Source: Cristatella mucedo (lineage: Eukaryota; Bryozoa; Phylactolaemata; Cristatellidae). From it: a stretch of DNA of 64,000 nucleotides. This document shows, in pieces, positions 22,235 through 63,864 of the stretch. Made by a program: the position numbers and the translations under genes. The notes under the pieces were generated by a model. The model searched no databases, had not been told where the DNA came from, and worked only from the letters and a program-made list of their open reading frames with translations. Location: contig WPIO01000005.1 of assembly GCA_009760855.2 (NCBI GenBank), positions 2,593,501 to 2,657,500 of the forward strand, read 5' to 3'. Within the stretch, counting starts at the first letter, position 1; the number at the start of each line of letters is the position of its first letter.

Positions 22235-23440
22235 AATGGTGTTAATGAACAGTTGGCCGAGATACTCACTGAAATAGAAATTTTTTGAAAGGACCGGTTG
22301 ATGTAAAACGTTACCCAAACGAGCCAGGATTTGCTTAACCAAAGAGGCTCACAATCAGTCGATTTGCTCAACCGCAGCAACTTGCTCGAACTCCTAACAA
22401 CAATGTGCAAGCCTAACGTCAAGTTTGCTGCCATTTGGCTTGAGATTGGCCTCAGAATGCCATGATGGCAAGCTCCAACATTCAAAAGAGCTTCATACTT
22501 GCACACCTGATCACTTCTTTCCTAATGGTCTCAATGATAAGCCTAAACATTTTTATTACTGCATTATGAACGATCGTAAAGGACACTGCGCAAGAAGAAG
22601 CATTCGACACTTGCGAACCTCTTATTTCAGGTAGAGGCTGGTCGGCTGCTTTAATGATTTTCTGACCGGAAGCTCGTAAGGGACATCTGCTCCACTACTC
22701 TGTGCACTGCTATCGTTGACATTCAGAAGAACCACAGTTTTCTACTAGCCAATATGACTAGGGAAAGGATTATGAGAGCTTGGTCAATCTGTGAGCTGGT
22801 GTTTATGATGTGTATGCCCTGGTCGAACTACTGAACTATTTTGGGCACAAGCTCAAGGTAGCCCTACTTCCAATCTGCATAGATATTATCTCCGAGATTT
22901 CCCACGACTTTGAAATTATCAGTGAAATCATCAGTATGGCGAAGGGTTCGTGCAAGTACACCGACAAACTGCTGGGTAAGCAGAATGAGATCGTTCACGA
23001 TTTGGATCAACAGCTGCAGGATAAAGCAGACCACGGCCAGATACAGGACACTGCATCGTACAGCAAACAAGTTAGTTAACTTGGTCGCCTTCACTTTGGG
23101 AACGTTACACCTAATAATCCAGATGTTAGCCATGACCGCTAAAGTCGCATAGAGGAGAGCACGACGAGGAGAACGATAGCACGGCTGAGCGCAGAATCAA
23201 TCTTGCATACCATCTGGACCGTCGGATTTCATTTAAGTATGCCTCCATCGTATCTCTCAATTACCACAGGCAGAGCGAAAACGGGATCAAGATATTTTCC
23301 ATGCTTTCCACTTGACTGATCGAAGCTGCGACTGAGATTCGAAAAGCTCCCTCGAACTTTACTGGATGCGAACTATGTAAAAGATACCCTGTTGCTGTTT
23401 GTTGAGAAAGAAGCCACGATCGTGAGGAATTAAAGATCCA
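22235..23440 (+). pseudogene. Decayed coding region of unknown family
   Basis: Protein-like frames follow one another on the plus strand with shifts and stops between them. First come NGVNEQLAEILTEIEIF and SQSVDLLNRSNLLELLTTMC (22235-22465), then HDGKLQHSKELHTCTPDHFF (about 22460-22520). These are followed by FSDRKLVRDICSTTLCTAIV (from about 22658), KVALLPICIDIISEISHDFE and LGKQNEIVHDLDQQLQDKAD (22855-23079), and AERRINLAYHLDRRISFKYA (about 23180-23245). The chain spans about 1.2 kb without obvious introns, like a processed pseudogene or broken element ORF. The minus strand also has a hydrophobic open frame (22864-23133), so strand choice is not certain. I do not recognise the family. Confidence 0.42.
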
Positions 23441-24268
23441 GTTTACTCAAAGTGCAACCACTACTCTAGTGATGAATATAAGACGCGATTTCCACTGTAT
23501 TTACCGTTCTTGACAGAGCTTGAATCTCTTAGGAAACTGAATCTGCCACTAGAGACGACAGATTTAGCTCCACTTGCAGTTGGAAATAAATGATACTCTG
23601 TTAACGGATTCAAACTCAAGATCTCTTTTAGTTATGCAAGCAGCTTAATCCTAGCTGAGATCTAGAAGAGCCGCAGTAAGTGCTCTTCACTTAACCTCGC
23701 GCAGGTAAGCAAGCAGTAATCACCGAATAAATTTCACTCTGGCACTGAAGAAGCTGTACCAAACACATGCGTGTTAATCTGAGGGAAATTGTAAGTCAGT
23801 GCGGCTGTTACAATAAGTCTGAAGCGATTTTCGCATTTTCGCTGCGTACGAACTTAACGCCAGAAATTGAAATTTTGTTAGATGAATTTCCAGGCAAACA
23901 GTAGCAGAAGAGCATGTAAGGTGAGAGCACACTGGAAGAGCAAAGAGATCCGATATGAAAGCCAGAGGGACAGGCGAAGTCAGGCCGAAGTATACTCTTT
24001 AGGCGAATGTGCGGTGGTCGAGCCCTTCTATCCGCCTGTTATTGTGGTCTGTAGGGGGGAGGACTTCAAGGTTATAGCTATTTACAGCAGCTTGCCTTGA
24101 TTGACCGAGTTATGCTTTTAGACATTGCGGGAGATACAACTAGCCATTTGATCATACTTTCGCTATATCGTATGCAAAATGACTAGAAATAGATTCAGTT
24201 ATCTGAGGATGCTACACAAATGTGTTATTATTATTACAAACTAATTTCGACACAGAAACATGTATATG

Positions 24269-24271
<3 letters not shown>
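23441..24271. other. No recognised gene
   Basis: Unassigned sequence. A 72-codon plus-strand frame (23882-24100) has no known motif. Confidence 0.25.
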
Positions 24272-24309
<38 letters not shown>

Positions 24310-24343
24310 GCGCGCGTGCGCGCGCGCGCGTGTATGTGTGTCT
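24272..24343. repeat. (CA)n-(CG)n-(TG)n microsatellite
   Basis: About 17 CA units run into alternating CG and then TG. The whole tract is alternating purine-pyrimidine, a classic candidate for left-handed DNA. Confidence 0.95.
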
Positions 24344-24899
24344 TCGCGAGAGAGTGTGTATTTACTCGTAATTCAAACAGAATTCGTCAAGCACCAGCCA
24401 AAGAATTGAGCACAACAACAAACTTGAAGGAACCCTGTTGACGAAGTCAGTACGGAGCAGCTGTCCCGGCATACGTGCGAAGCGACCTGTCGGCTAGAAT
24501 CTTCAAGTGAACGGGCCAGATTTTTGAAACCAGCCAAGCTCAAACGGAAGCTGCCTGATATGATGGCTATATCGTTGAATATACACGGGAAAAGCTACTG
24601 AATTTCGCAACACTTGCAGGTGTTTCGGGGCACACGCCGGAGTCCTGAATAAATGAAGTTGGAGAAGTCCAAATGCAGTGCTTCAAACGGGCTAGCAAAT
24701 AGTTTGTGATAAGCTTGTCTAAGGAGGCTCCAGTGGAGGAGCAGGATTTTTATCTGCAGGGCGTACCTGCGAGATGTTCATTTAGGTGGGTCAATACATT
24801 AAAGAAATAACAAATCGCAGAGCAAAATCACAGTTTGTTCAATGCGAACTCGGAATTTGGCTTCTCGTAGATTAAAATTTGGAAATAATTACACCGATT

Positions 24900-26157
24900 T
24901 AGTTGATCGGAAAAGGAGTGTGGCGATAGGGGACGGCCCAAGCCACCACCCCCTTAGAGAGCGGGCCAATGCTGTGTGCCCACCCCTCGGCTCCCCTGCA
25001 CCGGCCGAGTCTATCGCTTGCCAAATTTCATGGCTGAAAAAGTGGGCCACATTGGCAGTCCGCTAACCCGATGACCAGTCGCGTTGTACCATCCAGCCCA
25101 GATTATTGTAAGATGTCTCAGGGCGATGCCAGACGAGCCAGCCGTAGCCTATCGCTGCCCAGGAAAGTTTTTTTCAGTACTGACTGCTAGGCGGCTTTGA
25201 GGGTTAGGGTACAGGTGCAGGTTTATGGCAGGGTGCGTTATTGCTTCACAGATAAGCGACGACGCTGCACTTCACTTGGGGCTGGGGTTAAACGTAGGCC
25301 CGAGGTCGGGGAATGGTAGCCCAAACTAGTAGGAGGCGAAGCTGCAGCGCGTGAGGCGGCTAACGATTCGGCGTCAGCCAGAGCGGGGCACCCGCGAGGC
25401 TGTACAGTCGGAGCAGACTAGAGCAGACGAGTCGAAAGGATTCAGAGGGAGCGTCAGCGGAGCAGAAGGAGTCGGAGAAAAGCAGGCGACCTACACGGCC
25501 TGAGCCTTCGCCATCCACTGAGCTGGGCACTCACTCACATCGACTACAAGCGACGACGACGGCTGAACATCGGCAGTCGGTCGTTCAGTGAAAATGCTCG
25601 TGACACAGACGGCTGGCGTCGGAAATGTACCGTGCACGCTGTTGGTCTTTGCCACTAGTAGCTAGGGGGTTGGAAGGAGTAGCGTTTCTGAGGTGCAGGT
25701 AGCCGCTTCTCTTCAGAGCGGCGGCCGAGGGTAGTAGTCGTTTCGGCTGAGTTGTAACCGCACAGAAGCTCGTACCCCGGTATTCTACAGGCGGACGGTG
25801 TAGTGCAGCCCTGCAGCGCGGCTAAACCGCAAGCGGTCATAACCGGGTGCCGAAAGCAAGAGTTTATTGTGGGCCTGTTAGTAATGGTTACGCGTCGGCA
25901 CAAGCGGCTTACTCGGCGCGAACCGGACCGACGAAGTTAACTGCGTGAGAACTCCCGACATGCGACTGCAATAAGCTACCGCACGCCTGCGTCGTCAGCG
26001 ATGATCCCGATCCCCCGAAGGCGGACCGCTACAGCACCTCAAGATACGAGCTGCTAACTGAGTAGCCGACAGAGAGCTACCGTGCAGTCTAAGTTGCACT
26101 TAGATGTTCGTCGCCGTAGGTGCGAGCAGGTGTAGCGGGAGTGTGTGCGCCGTAGGT
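24900..26157. other. GC-rich, CpG-rich island of unknown function
   Basis: The stretch is clearly richer in G+C and CpG than its flanks. It contains short frames only (for example minus 25655-25903, 82 codons, and a 23-codon ATG frame at 25592). On the plus strand, 25.4-25.6 kb resembles a 5' UTR followed by a short ATG frame. It may be a promoter island of an unseen gene or of the lost third transporter copy. No transporter exon 1 peptide was found. Confidence 0.4.
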
Positions 26158-26316
26158 CTGTCTCTCTGTCTCTGTCTTTTACTCTATCTATCTCTCTTCT
26201 TTTCTCTCTCTGTTTCTCTCTCTCTCTCTCTCTTTCTCTCTTTCTCTCTCTCGCTCTGATCTCTCACTCTTTCTCTTTCGCTATTTCTCTCTCTCTCTTT
26301 CTCTCTCTCTCGCTGT

Positions 26317-26370
<54 letters not shown>

Positions 26371-26455
26371 CCTCTCTCTCTTTCTCTTTCTCCCAATCTC
26401 TCTCTCTCTCTCACTTTCTCTCGCTCTCTTTCTTGCTCTCTCTCTCACTCAGCCC
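26158..26455. repeat. (TC)n homopyrimidine tract, about 300 bp
   Basis: Nearly pure C+T on the plus strand, with interruptions such as CGCTCTGATCTCTCACTC. The RERERE and SLSLSL frames are artefacts of the repeat. Confidence 0.95.
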
Positions 26456-26836
26456 TCGCTCTCTCCTGCGCTAGCTAGCCATCCTTTCGCTCTTTGTCTA
26501 ATGGAGTACAGTAGTCGGTCCACATTCTGACCGCCCTTTGTCTGCCCAGAGCTCCATTCCATGCTTAGCAGATCTCGCTGTCAGACTGACATATCGCTCC
26601 TCTCCCGGTTAACTAACGTGTCCCATACCCAATCCGACCCTTGGCTAGGCCGCCAGCTACGGGTCGCTCTAGGTGCCCTAGTCAGACCCACTAACACCAG
26701 GGCTAGTAACGCGGCTAACTTGAAAGCTGCCCCAGTGCAGAGTTACTGAGAGCCTGAGTAGATACTGCTAGTCACAACCTTCAATCTTTGAAAAATATGT
26801 CTGCGATGGGAAAGCCTTGGAGAAGCTATACGTGTG

Positions 26837-27247
26837 TTAAGTACACAGGTGGTGTTTCAACCGGAATAACACCCTAAGAGAAGGGAGAGGCTCGTTTGTT
26901 GGTTGTCTCAAGTGTTTGCGAGGAGTAACGGGAAAAGACCGATTTCGACGGGCAGCGTTATTGTGAGCTTGTCGATAAAGTTCGGGCAAAACTAGCGAAT
27001 GGTGCTTGATATTTCGGTCTAGCTCACGGCAAGAAGCTCGTGACACCTGGGTAACAGGAAGCCAAAGAAGCAGAAACGACGGAAGCGCCTGAGTGTAGTC
27101 AGGCAGGCGTAGCTCAGTGAGCACCTCACTTATCACAAGTTCAAAAATAGAAAGAGACTGAAGGTGAAATTCGAGCAATTCACGACCCATGTCTAGGCTT
27201 GAAGTTCTTACCCGGCTGGCAAGGCTTACCACTGCGTTATAAGACAC
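26837..27247 (-). other. Unrecognised 136-codon open frame
   Basis: The frame contains RELLEFHLQSLSIFELVISE, ALPSFLLLWLPVTQ and NAARRNRSFPVTPRKHLRQP, ending at a stop at 26837. It has no family resemblance that I can name and no clear splice context. It lies downstream of copy A on the same strand, so it might be UTR or chance. Confidence 0.25.
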
Positions 27248-28679
27248 TTAAGCACCTGCACTGAAATGCAACACTCATGTTTCTTGTGATTTTTCCCCCC
27301 ACATAAATGAGTACTTTAGAAAACAGCAGGACGAAACAAAAACAAGTGTTTTTTTAGATGCATCTAGAAAAGACCAGATCCGAAAAGAGTGACGAAATAT
27401 TGTAGCCACTGCTGATAGTGAGAATCGTCCCAAGTTCTTGCGGAGGGTTTTTATTTTAAAACATTCAAGTGATTTTGAAATGCACTGCATTCATTTATCG
27501 CTTGTTTTTGTCGCTGTCCTCTAGCACGTTAGAGCTTCAAAAGCTTTGAGGAACTAAGACGTGAGCAACGCTATTTTAAAAAAGCTCAGTAAGCCTGCTG
27601 TTCTTCGAGCGAGCTAATTAAATCTTCTGATATCCTCTCTTTGTTTGGTATGCTATGTCACAGAAAACCTAATCAAGTATTTATAACATATGCATTTGCA
27701 CAGCCCTGACAGAAGAATTTGTTTTCGTCAATATCTATTGAAAAAGCACACGAAAGAAAGCTAAAAGGATTTCGTTTGTTCTACAAATTCAATTAAAACT
27801 CATCTTGATGTTACAAGGTGTCACTCTGTTCAATAAACCGCTGCATATTTGAGTAGCATTGCCACGATATACAAAATAAAAGAAGATATATTACAAGATA
27901 TGCCTATTATTGCAAAGATACAGGCAAGCATTCTTTGGTGCACGGTCCTGCACGTTAAGATATGCCGGTCATGCGCTCAATGTCAATTTAATGCCGCGTA
28001 TCAGAAGGCATAGTCAATACAACCATACAACACAGATCTTAAATGTGGCGCCATTTTGCCATTGCGGTTTAAATGTCTGTCAAAACATTGCTGCTGCTGT
28101 CATACGTGTTGCAAGTAGCCCTACCTAAGTGTCAAAAGCGGACCCGTTTCTTCTTTTTTCAAGTGCACAAACCGGGAAAATCTCACAAGTGCAGACATCA
28201 ACTTTGGTAGGAGAATCGCCGACCCATTGGCAAAAACCTAAAAATAGAAAATTAAACTAATTATAAACAGCGGTCAAAAATGCTGTTTTATATGCTATTA
28301 TTCAGAGAAATACCGAATCATGTTCAAGCTTTCAATTAGTATTCACCCAAGTCTTTAAAACCGCTACCCACTGACATGGTGGCATATCCTGATTTTGCTA
28401 AATTCAAAAAATAGATGGAGACTTGCCTGTTCCGGGCAGCCTTCACTTTGTCCGGGTAATTTGACTCTTATAGACTTTTATTTATAGAAATTGTGCACGC
28501 CGTCCCCAAGGGACGGAACAATATATGCTTTTTTATTGCGTCCCAGTCAACTAATCCTTTTTCCCTAGGGGCTTTGAGTGCTCAATTATGCACGGTTCTG
28601 TGGATGCGGTTGGAGTTTTCTTTTACCATTTTATGTACCTCTGCTGCTCTAAAGAGCCACACAGACTAAGAGGGTGCTT
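27248..28679. other. No recognised gene
   Basis: AT-rich spacer with no conserved signal seen on either strand. Confidence 0.25.
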
Positions 28680-28770
28680 TCAGGAGAGTTTTCTCTAACA
28701 CACCCATAGCCCAAACGGCTTTTGGTACTCATATGGTAGCCAACTGACCTCATTTCCTGGAAAAAAGAGA
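28680..28770 (-). mobile_element. LINE group 2 3' end fragment
   Basis: CACCCATAGCCCAAACGGCT, TTTGGTACTCATATGGTAGC and CAACTGACCTCATTTC are the reverse complement of the group 2 3' UTR (compare 35805-35900). Confidence 0.65.
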
Positions 28771-28884
28771 AAGTGAGAAGTATTTTCTGTGTGCTTCCAC
28801 ATGCTTATTCACAGCATGATAACTTACTCCTTGGCGACACTTGGTGATTACTTGTTTGATGTGAGTAGTAAATGGACTAGATCG

Positions 28885-29030
28885 CACCACCCTGGACTTA
28901 CCCAAGGGTATGGTGCTTGCCCTTAACAACAAGGGCCGTGTGCTCGAGACCTGCGCCATGTGGTAAACACCTAGATCCGGATTAACTTTTCTAAGGATGC
29001 TGTACAAATAAAGTTTTCTTAGGTAAATTT
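28885..29030 (+). mobile_element. SINE family 2 (tRNA-derived)
   Basis: A tRNA-like head with GTGCTCGAGACCTGCG is followed by TGGTAAACACCTAGATCCGG and a hairpin-type tail GATGCTGTACAAATAAAG. It is diverged from the 62.7-kb copy. Confidence 0.5.
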
Positions 29031-29309
29031 TATGTTCTTTTATAGGGCTACGATGTTCTATATTATTATTAATATCAATATTATTATAATATATATAACT
29101 TTTGCCACTATTATTACCGCGTCATGTGGTTGGCTTTATTCATTGCTGGGATACCTAGCCACGACATTTGTCCCTTGTGTTGAGTTTGTTGGTACCAATG
29201 TAAGCGCCATGCCGTCCCCGTCTTTTTAAGCAAGAGTTAGCCTACGTAGGCATGAATAATGCCAATACGAATTGAATAACAGATAAGTAAATATGTGATA
29301 TCTGATTTG

Positions 29310-29460
29310 ACAGCCTCTTTGTACAGCGAAAGATGAGCCTTTATGGCTATCCCCGCCGCTTGCAGCTGGGATAAAAGATTGCCCACCGCAGGATTCGAAC
29401 CCACATCCCCAGTAACGAGATCGTGAAAAGCCTTACTCAGTGTGGCATTACGGCTCACTA
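29310..29460 (-). mobile_element. SINE family 1 (tRNA-derived)
   Basis: Read on the minus strand it gives GTGAGCCGTAATGCCACACT, then AAGGCTTTTCACGATCTCG, TGTGGGTTCGAATCCTGCGG and the core TGGGCAATC. The tail includes AAAGGCTCATCTTTCGCTGT. The head is well preserved. Confidence 0.75.
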
Positions 29461-30072
29461 AGAACGAGAAGCTTTAAGGTCAATTTTTGGAGGGAAAAAA
29501 ATTCGACCGCCGGTGTATCCCATTCTGCCAGGTACTGCAGGTTCACACGGATGAAACATTTTTGGCAATTGCCTGGTGCGAACTTGGAGATATAATTCAA
29601 TTTACCCCGTCGAAAGTACCGGGGCAAGCAAAGGGTGTTAGTAAACATGATTACGGCTTCATGAGACGAGTAAGATTTTTTCGTCAGTGCCCCTATACAT
29701 ACATGTAAGTGTTCAATACTTTTGTCGCCGCTCTTTTTTTTATTCACTTTAGTGTTTTACAAGAACAATTCTGGAGCTTGCTTAGTCGTAAGATTCTCAC
29801 CGCAAATAGATAGGGGATAACCAAACAGACTGCTTGACATCATTGCACTCGCTGGCCTCAGATTCTGTGGGTGCGATTTTAAATGATACTTAAAAGCAAG
29901 TATTTTAGCTGCGATAAGTCGATGATGAGGCTCGAAAGAAAGGATGACATAACCAGCTTTGGCGAATGGAAATTCCTTCTTGATTTAAAAATGTCCCGAT
30001 TCATCACTCAATATCAAGTGGCTTTGTTTTTTCGTAGTAATGAGAGGAATCTATCCCGGATTGACGAATTAC
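29461..30072. other. Downstream flank of copy A; no clear terminal exon
   Basis: The copy A terminal exon was expected here or further left but none is clear. Overlapping open frames at 29487-29708 (+) and 29448-29747 (-) are unrecognised. Confidence 0.3.
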
Positions 30073-60970
<30,898 letters not shown>

Positions 60971-61179
60971 CTGTAAAGTAAAAATAAATAGTTATTAAAT
61001 TTATTGAAGCCATAATCTGGGAAATGCCGCGTAAGAAATATGCACGCAATTAGTCACGTACTAATGGCGTGCTTTAAAAGCCACGCTCGAAGATAAATGA
61101 ATTGCCTTATTTTACGATGAGGCTTTGTAAACCTTTTAGGCTGCTAATACAATATATCTCTGACTGTGACTTCATAAAG

Positions 61180-61605
61180 TTACAAAGAATAGGTAGGTGT
61201 TACGCTGGACATTTTTGCTTAGCAAACTCAATGCCGAAGCGACTTTCAGTATGCATGGAGCAGCCAATAAACTCCATATCACGCAAAATAAAAAACTGAG
61301 ACGCGTAGCTGAGTTATGAGAGCAGTCAACATCGTGAGAGGTAGGAAAGTAGCGGCTCAGGAAGGCTGGGAAGGTTGCGATTCAATCGGCTGCTGGAGTT
61401 ACAATGTCGTTGTATAAAGTTATAGGAAGTTAGTTCAATAGTCTAGATACTGCCAGATAAAAGCTTCTATCGACAGCGACTTTAAGCAGGGGGATGGATC
61501 AACAAATATTTGTCCAAGGATGACCTGATGTTAAGAGAAAACTAAAGCTGGTGCACTAGTTCAAATAGTTTTGAAGAAGCCAAGCTATGGAAAAAAATGA
61601 AGGTC
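61180..61605 (-). mobile_element. LINE group 2 3' fragment, reverse strand
   Basis: GGTGTTACGCTGGACATT, CCGAAGCGACTTTCAGTATG and ATAAAAGCTTCTATCGACAG match the reverse complement of the group 2 C-terminus and 3' UTR, strongly diverged. Confidence 0.65.
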
Positions 61606-61610
61606 AATGT

Positions 61611-61930
61611 ACGAGTTTTACTTGCTTCCACAACTCTTACGCAACGACAACTACTCTCCTACTGACGACTATGGTCCATCCTTTTCAGCGGTCCTGTGCT
61701 GCAACTTCCATGCTACTTACTATCTCATGTGCTCTCCTGACTCTGCTATGCTTCCCACTTTCTCTTTGTCACATGAGACAAAGTCTGTTGGCTACCGAAT
61801 GCGTACCGAAAGCCGCTTAGGTTGTGAGTGCGCTATACAAAACTCTCCTGCGTAACACCCACATAGTCTGTATGACTTTGTGGAGTTACAGAAGGAGATA
61901 CATTACATTACATTGCTTTACATTACACTA
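61611..61930 (+). mobile_element. LINE group 2 3' end, well preserved
   Basis: CTTCCACAACTCTTACGCAA, TACTGACGACTATGGTCC, GCGTACCGAAAGCCGCTTAG, then GAGATACATTACATTACATT. It sits head to head with the older copy at 61180-61605, giving a local inverted pair. Confidence 0.85.
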
Positions 61931-62014
61931 GCAAACTTGGTCGGTTAACTGGAAGCCATCAAAGCTAAATCTCTAGAATGTTTTTAATTAGCTTCTATTG
62001 TAATAACATGAAAT

Positions 62015-62690
62015 TAATTAGTTGCTTAGTGCCCTCAGAGAACTTATTCTTTTTCTAGACACATTGCATAAGCTGTAAGGGGAAGCGCAATCGTATTGTT
62101 AGTAATAGCATACAAAATTTCAGCAAACCTAACACAGATAGAGGTAACATGCCTACGGGCAGCTTGCAAGGATGATTAGTGGGAGCGTGCACAGAGTGAG
62201 CGCACACAAGCACACATAGTAATGATCATAGGAACCCGCAAAATGCGATGACACATTGATGCGTTTTACGCTTCTTTTAGAATTTCGTCAAGTCAGAGGA
62301 TGTCATGGCGTCAGTCAGTTGTAAGGTATAGGCTTTACAGCGTACAAAGTAAAGGCAAAGCACTGACTGGTTTAGCTTTTCTAATGTATAGATAGATGAC
62401 TGGATTCCGAGAAGTGGGTGGTACGGTGCCTAGAGTGGTGGGTCAGAAGTTCTAAAAGGTAGGCTAGCGCTAGAGAATGAAGAGACCTAATAGTGGATGA
62501 CAGTACCCTGAAGTCGATAAACTGCTTGATTATGGGCCAGTGCAGGTCTGAAAGAAGTGGTGTCTTCTAGGCTCACGATAGACAAGCCTGGCTACAGAGC
62601 TTTGCATCAACTCCAAGTGCCTCGTTGCACAGGCCGGTAGACCAGCAAGAAGTAATTGAAAAAGTCAAGACTGAATGTTACAAACGCATG
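62015..62690 (-). mobile_element. LINE group 1 3' half, diverged
   Basis: GTGCCCTCAGAGAACTTATT, TTTCTAGACACATTGCATAA, then a 3' UTR with GTAACATGCCTACGGGCAGC. The C-terminal domain and a YRPVQRG-like segment continue to about 62690. Confidence 0.7.
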
Positions 62691-62721
62691 GAACCATTTA
62701 TATGCCGTGTGTACGTATAAG

Positions 62722-62880
62722 CCGCCGAGCGGGCTTGGCCTAGCGGCTAAGATGCTCGCACTGACTACGGTCAGGCCTTGATGCCTGGTCGTGGGCTTGA
62801 GCCCCATGACATGGGTGAAGCGCCGAATACAGATTAAGCTCTCTTATGGCGCTATGCAAATGATTAAAAATAAATAAATA
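62722..62880 (+). mobile_element. SINE family 2 (tRNA-derived), best copy
   Basis: CCGAGCGGGCTTGGCCTAGC carries a good A box (TGGCCTAGCGG). GGTCGTGGGCTTGAGCCCC is the B-box region. The tail GTGAAGCGCC, AGATTAAGCTCTCTTATGGC and GCTATGCAAATGATTAAAAA has the hairpin shared with LINE group 1 and ends in A/T-rich DNA. Confidence 0.75.
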
Positions 62881-62881
62881 T

Positions 62882-62883
<2 letters not shown>

Positions 62884-62918
<35 letters not shown>

Positions 62919-62999
62919 ATATATATGTATATATAAATTTTGGTAGATTTTGGCTTTCTTATATATATATATATATATAAGAAAGCCAAAATCTACCAA
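62884..62999. repeat. (AT)n tract and perfect 60-bp palindrome
   Basis: An AT tract leads into TGGTAGATTTTGGCTTTCTT (62941-62960), 18 bp of alternating AT, and the exact reverse complement AAGAAAGCCAAAATCTACCA (62979-62998). With the flanking T/A pair the perfect palindrome is 62940-62999. Confidence 0.95.
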
Positions 63000-63364
63000 T
63001 TTTATATAGCTAAAAGTTGGCAGACGTTAGTGTGGAGGTGATGAAATCCTTAGAATTAGTTATTGTAACACTGCTATTTTAACACCGTTATTTCAAAGCC
63101 CAGATTTCGTGTGGGTGGAACATTAGATGTGCAGATAAAACGAGCTTTGAGCGTTAAGTTTTGTATTGTCTTAGTTAAATGTTGTTTGTCTTGTAATTAT
63201 TAGGTTGGTTTCACTCTCATTTAATTTGAGAAAGTTTGCTGTCACCCCTGTGTGTATTTCAGCAAAACATGCAGCAAGAGTTTGTAGAGAATTCGATGTG
63301 CCGGGGCTTTGAGAGATTAAAGCTAAGCTTTAACTTAAAGTCATCAGCTTATAAGTTGTTGTTT

Positions 63365-63535
63365 AGATTGGTAAGCCGTGATGGTGTAATAGGTCAGTTG
63401 GTTGTTTTTCACGACCTCGGTCTTGAGTAGTGGGTTCAAATCCTGCGGAGGGCGAGCCTTTATCACAGCTGCAGGTGGTGATGATAGCCGTAAAAGTTCT
63501 TCTGCCGCTAAAGAAAAGAGGCTGTTAAATCAGCT
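63365..63535 (+). mobile_element. SINE family 1 (tRNA-derived)
   Basis: GTAAGCCGTGATGGTGTAAT (A-box region), TTTTTCACGACCTCGGTC, AGTGGGTTCAAATCCTGCGG (B box), GGCGAGCCTTTATCACAGC and the tail GTAAAAGTTCTTCTGCCGCT, then GAGGCTGTTAAATCAGC. Full length. Confidence 0.8.
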
Positions 63536-63811
63536 AGTGTCGTGTAGATTGTGCTTTGCGATTACACCAGCAAGAGCGAGAGTATACACTGCGAAGGGAA
63601 TGGTATTAAGCACAGAGCCATATGCAGCCCAATATTTCGATGATTCCTCAAATGATCTTCTATTCACATCAATGCCCGGGCCTCCCACTGAGATAGGACT
63701 TCAGCGTTGCTGCAGAGTTTCGTAGAAACTGTAGACATCTGATTGCATGCTCTGAGAGACCAACAAACAGTGAGTGACAGAAGTCGAGAAGGGAAATCAC
63801 GAATACATTAC

Positions 63812-63864
63812 CCATTTGAATGCAGCATCCCTGTGTAAGCATGCCAAAATCTTAGCGATTTCAC
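63812..63864 (-). CDS. Candidate copy A exon 3 (span 2-3 region)
   Basis: A strong acceptor (TTTGCCTACTTTCTGCTAG) and donor (TGG|GTAATG) enclose 53 bp. The exon starts in phase 0, the phase in which copy B exon 2 ends, and finishes after two codon bases, exactly what the exon at 60823-60970 needs. It reads VKSLRFWHAYTGMLHSN, then G across the junction. RFxxxxTGML fits the K-F-x-F-x-x-G-M-F stretch of the family, but the segment is about six residues short. A longer unrelated frame also crosses this DNA. Confidence 0.42.

Noticed and set aside
22864..23133. Minus-strand membrane protein frame (VLYLAVVCFILQLLIQIVND)
   Set aside because: The plus strand over the same DNA gives a longer succession of protein-like segments. 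The hydrophobic minus frame is probably its shadow, though this is not certain.
26184..26530. RERERE/SLSLSL frames
   Set aside because: They are translations of the TC tract.
62722..62800. tRNA gene (good A box TGGCCTAGCGG)
   Set aside because: It is followed by the SINE family 2 body and hairpin tail, which are repeated elsewhere in the window.
63365..63450. tRNA gene
   Set aside because: A-box and B-box words are present, but the arms do not fold into a full cloverleaf by eye and several dispersed copies share a non-tRNA 3' body, so it is a SINE.
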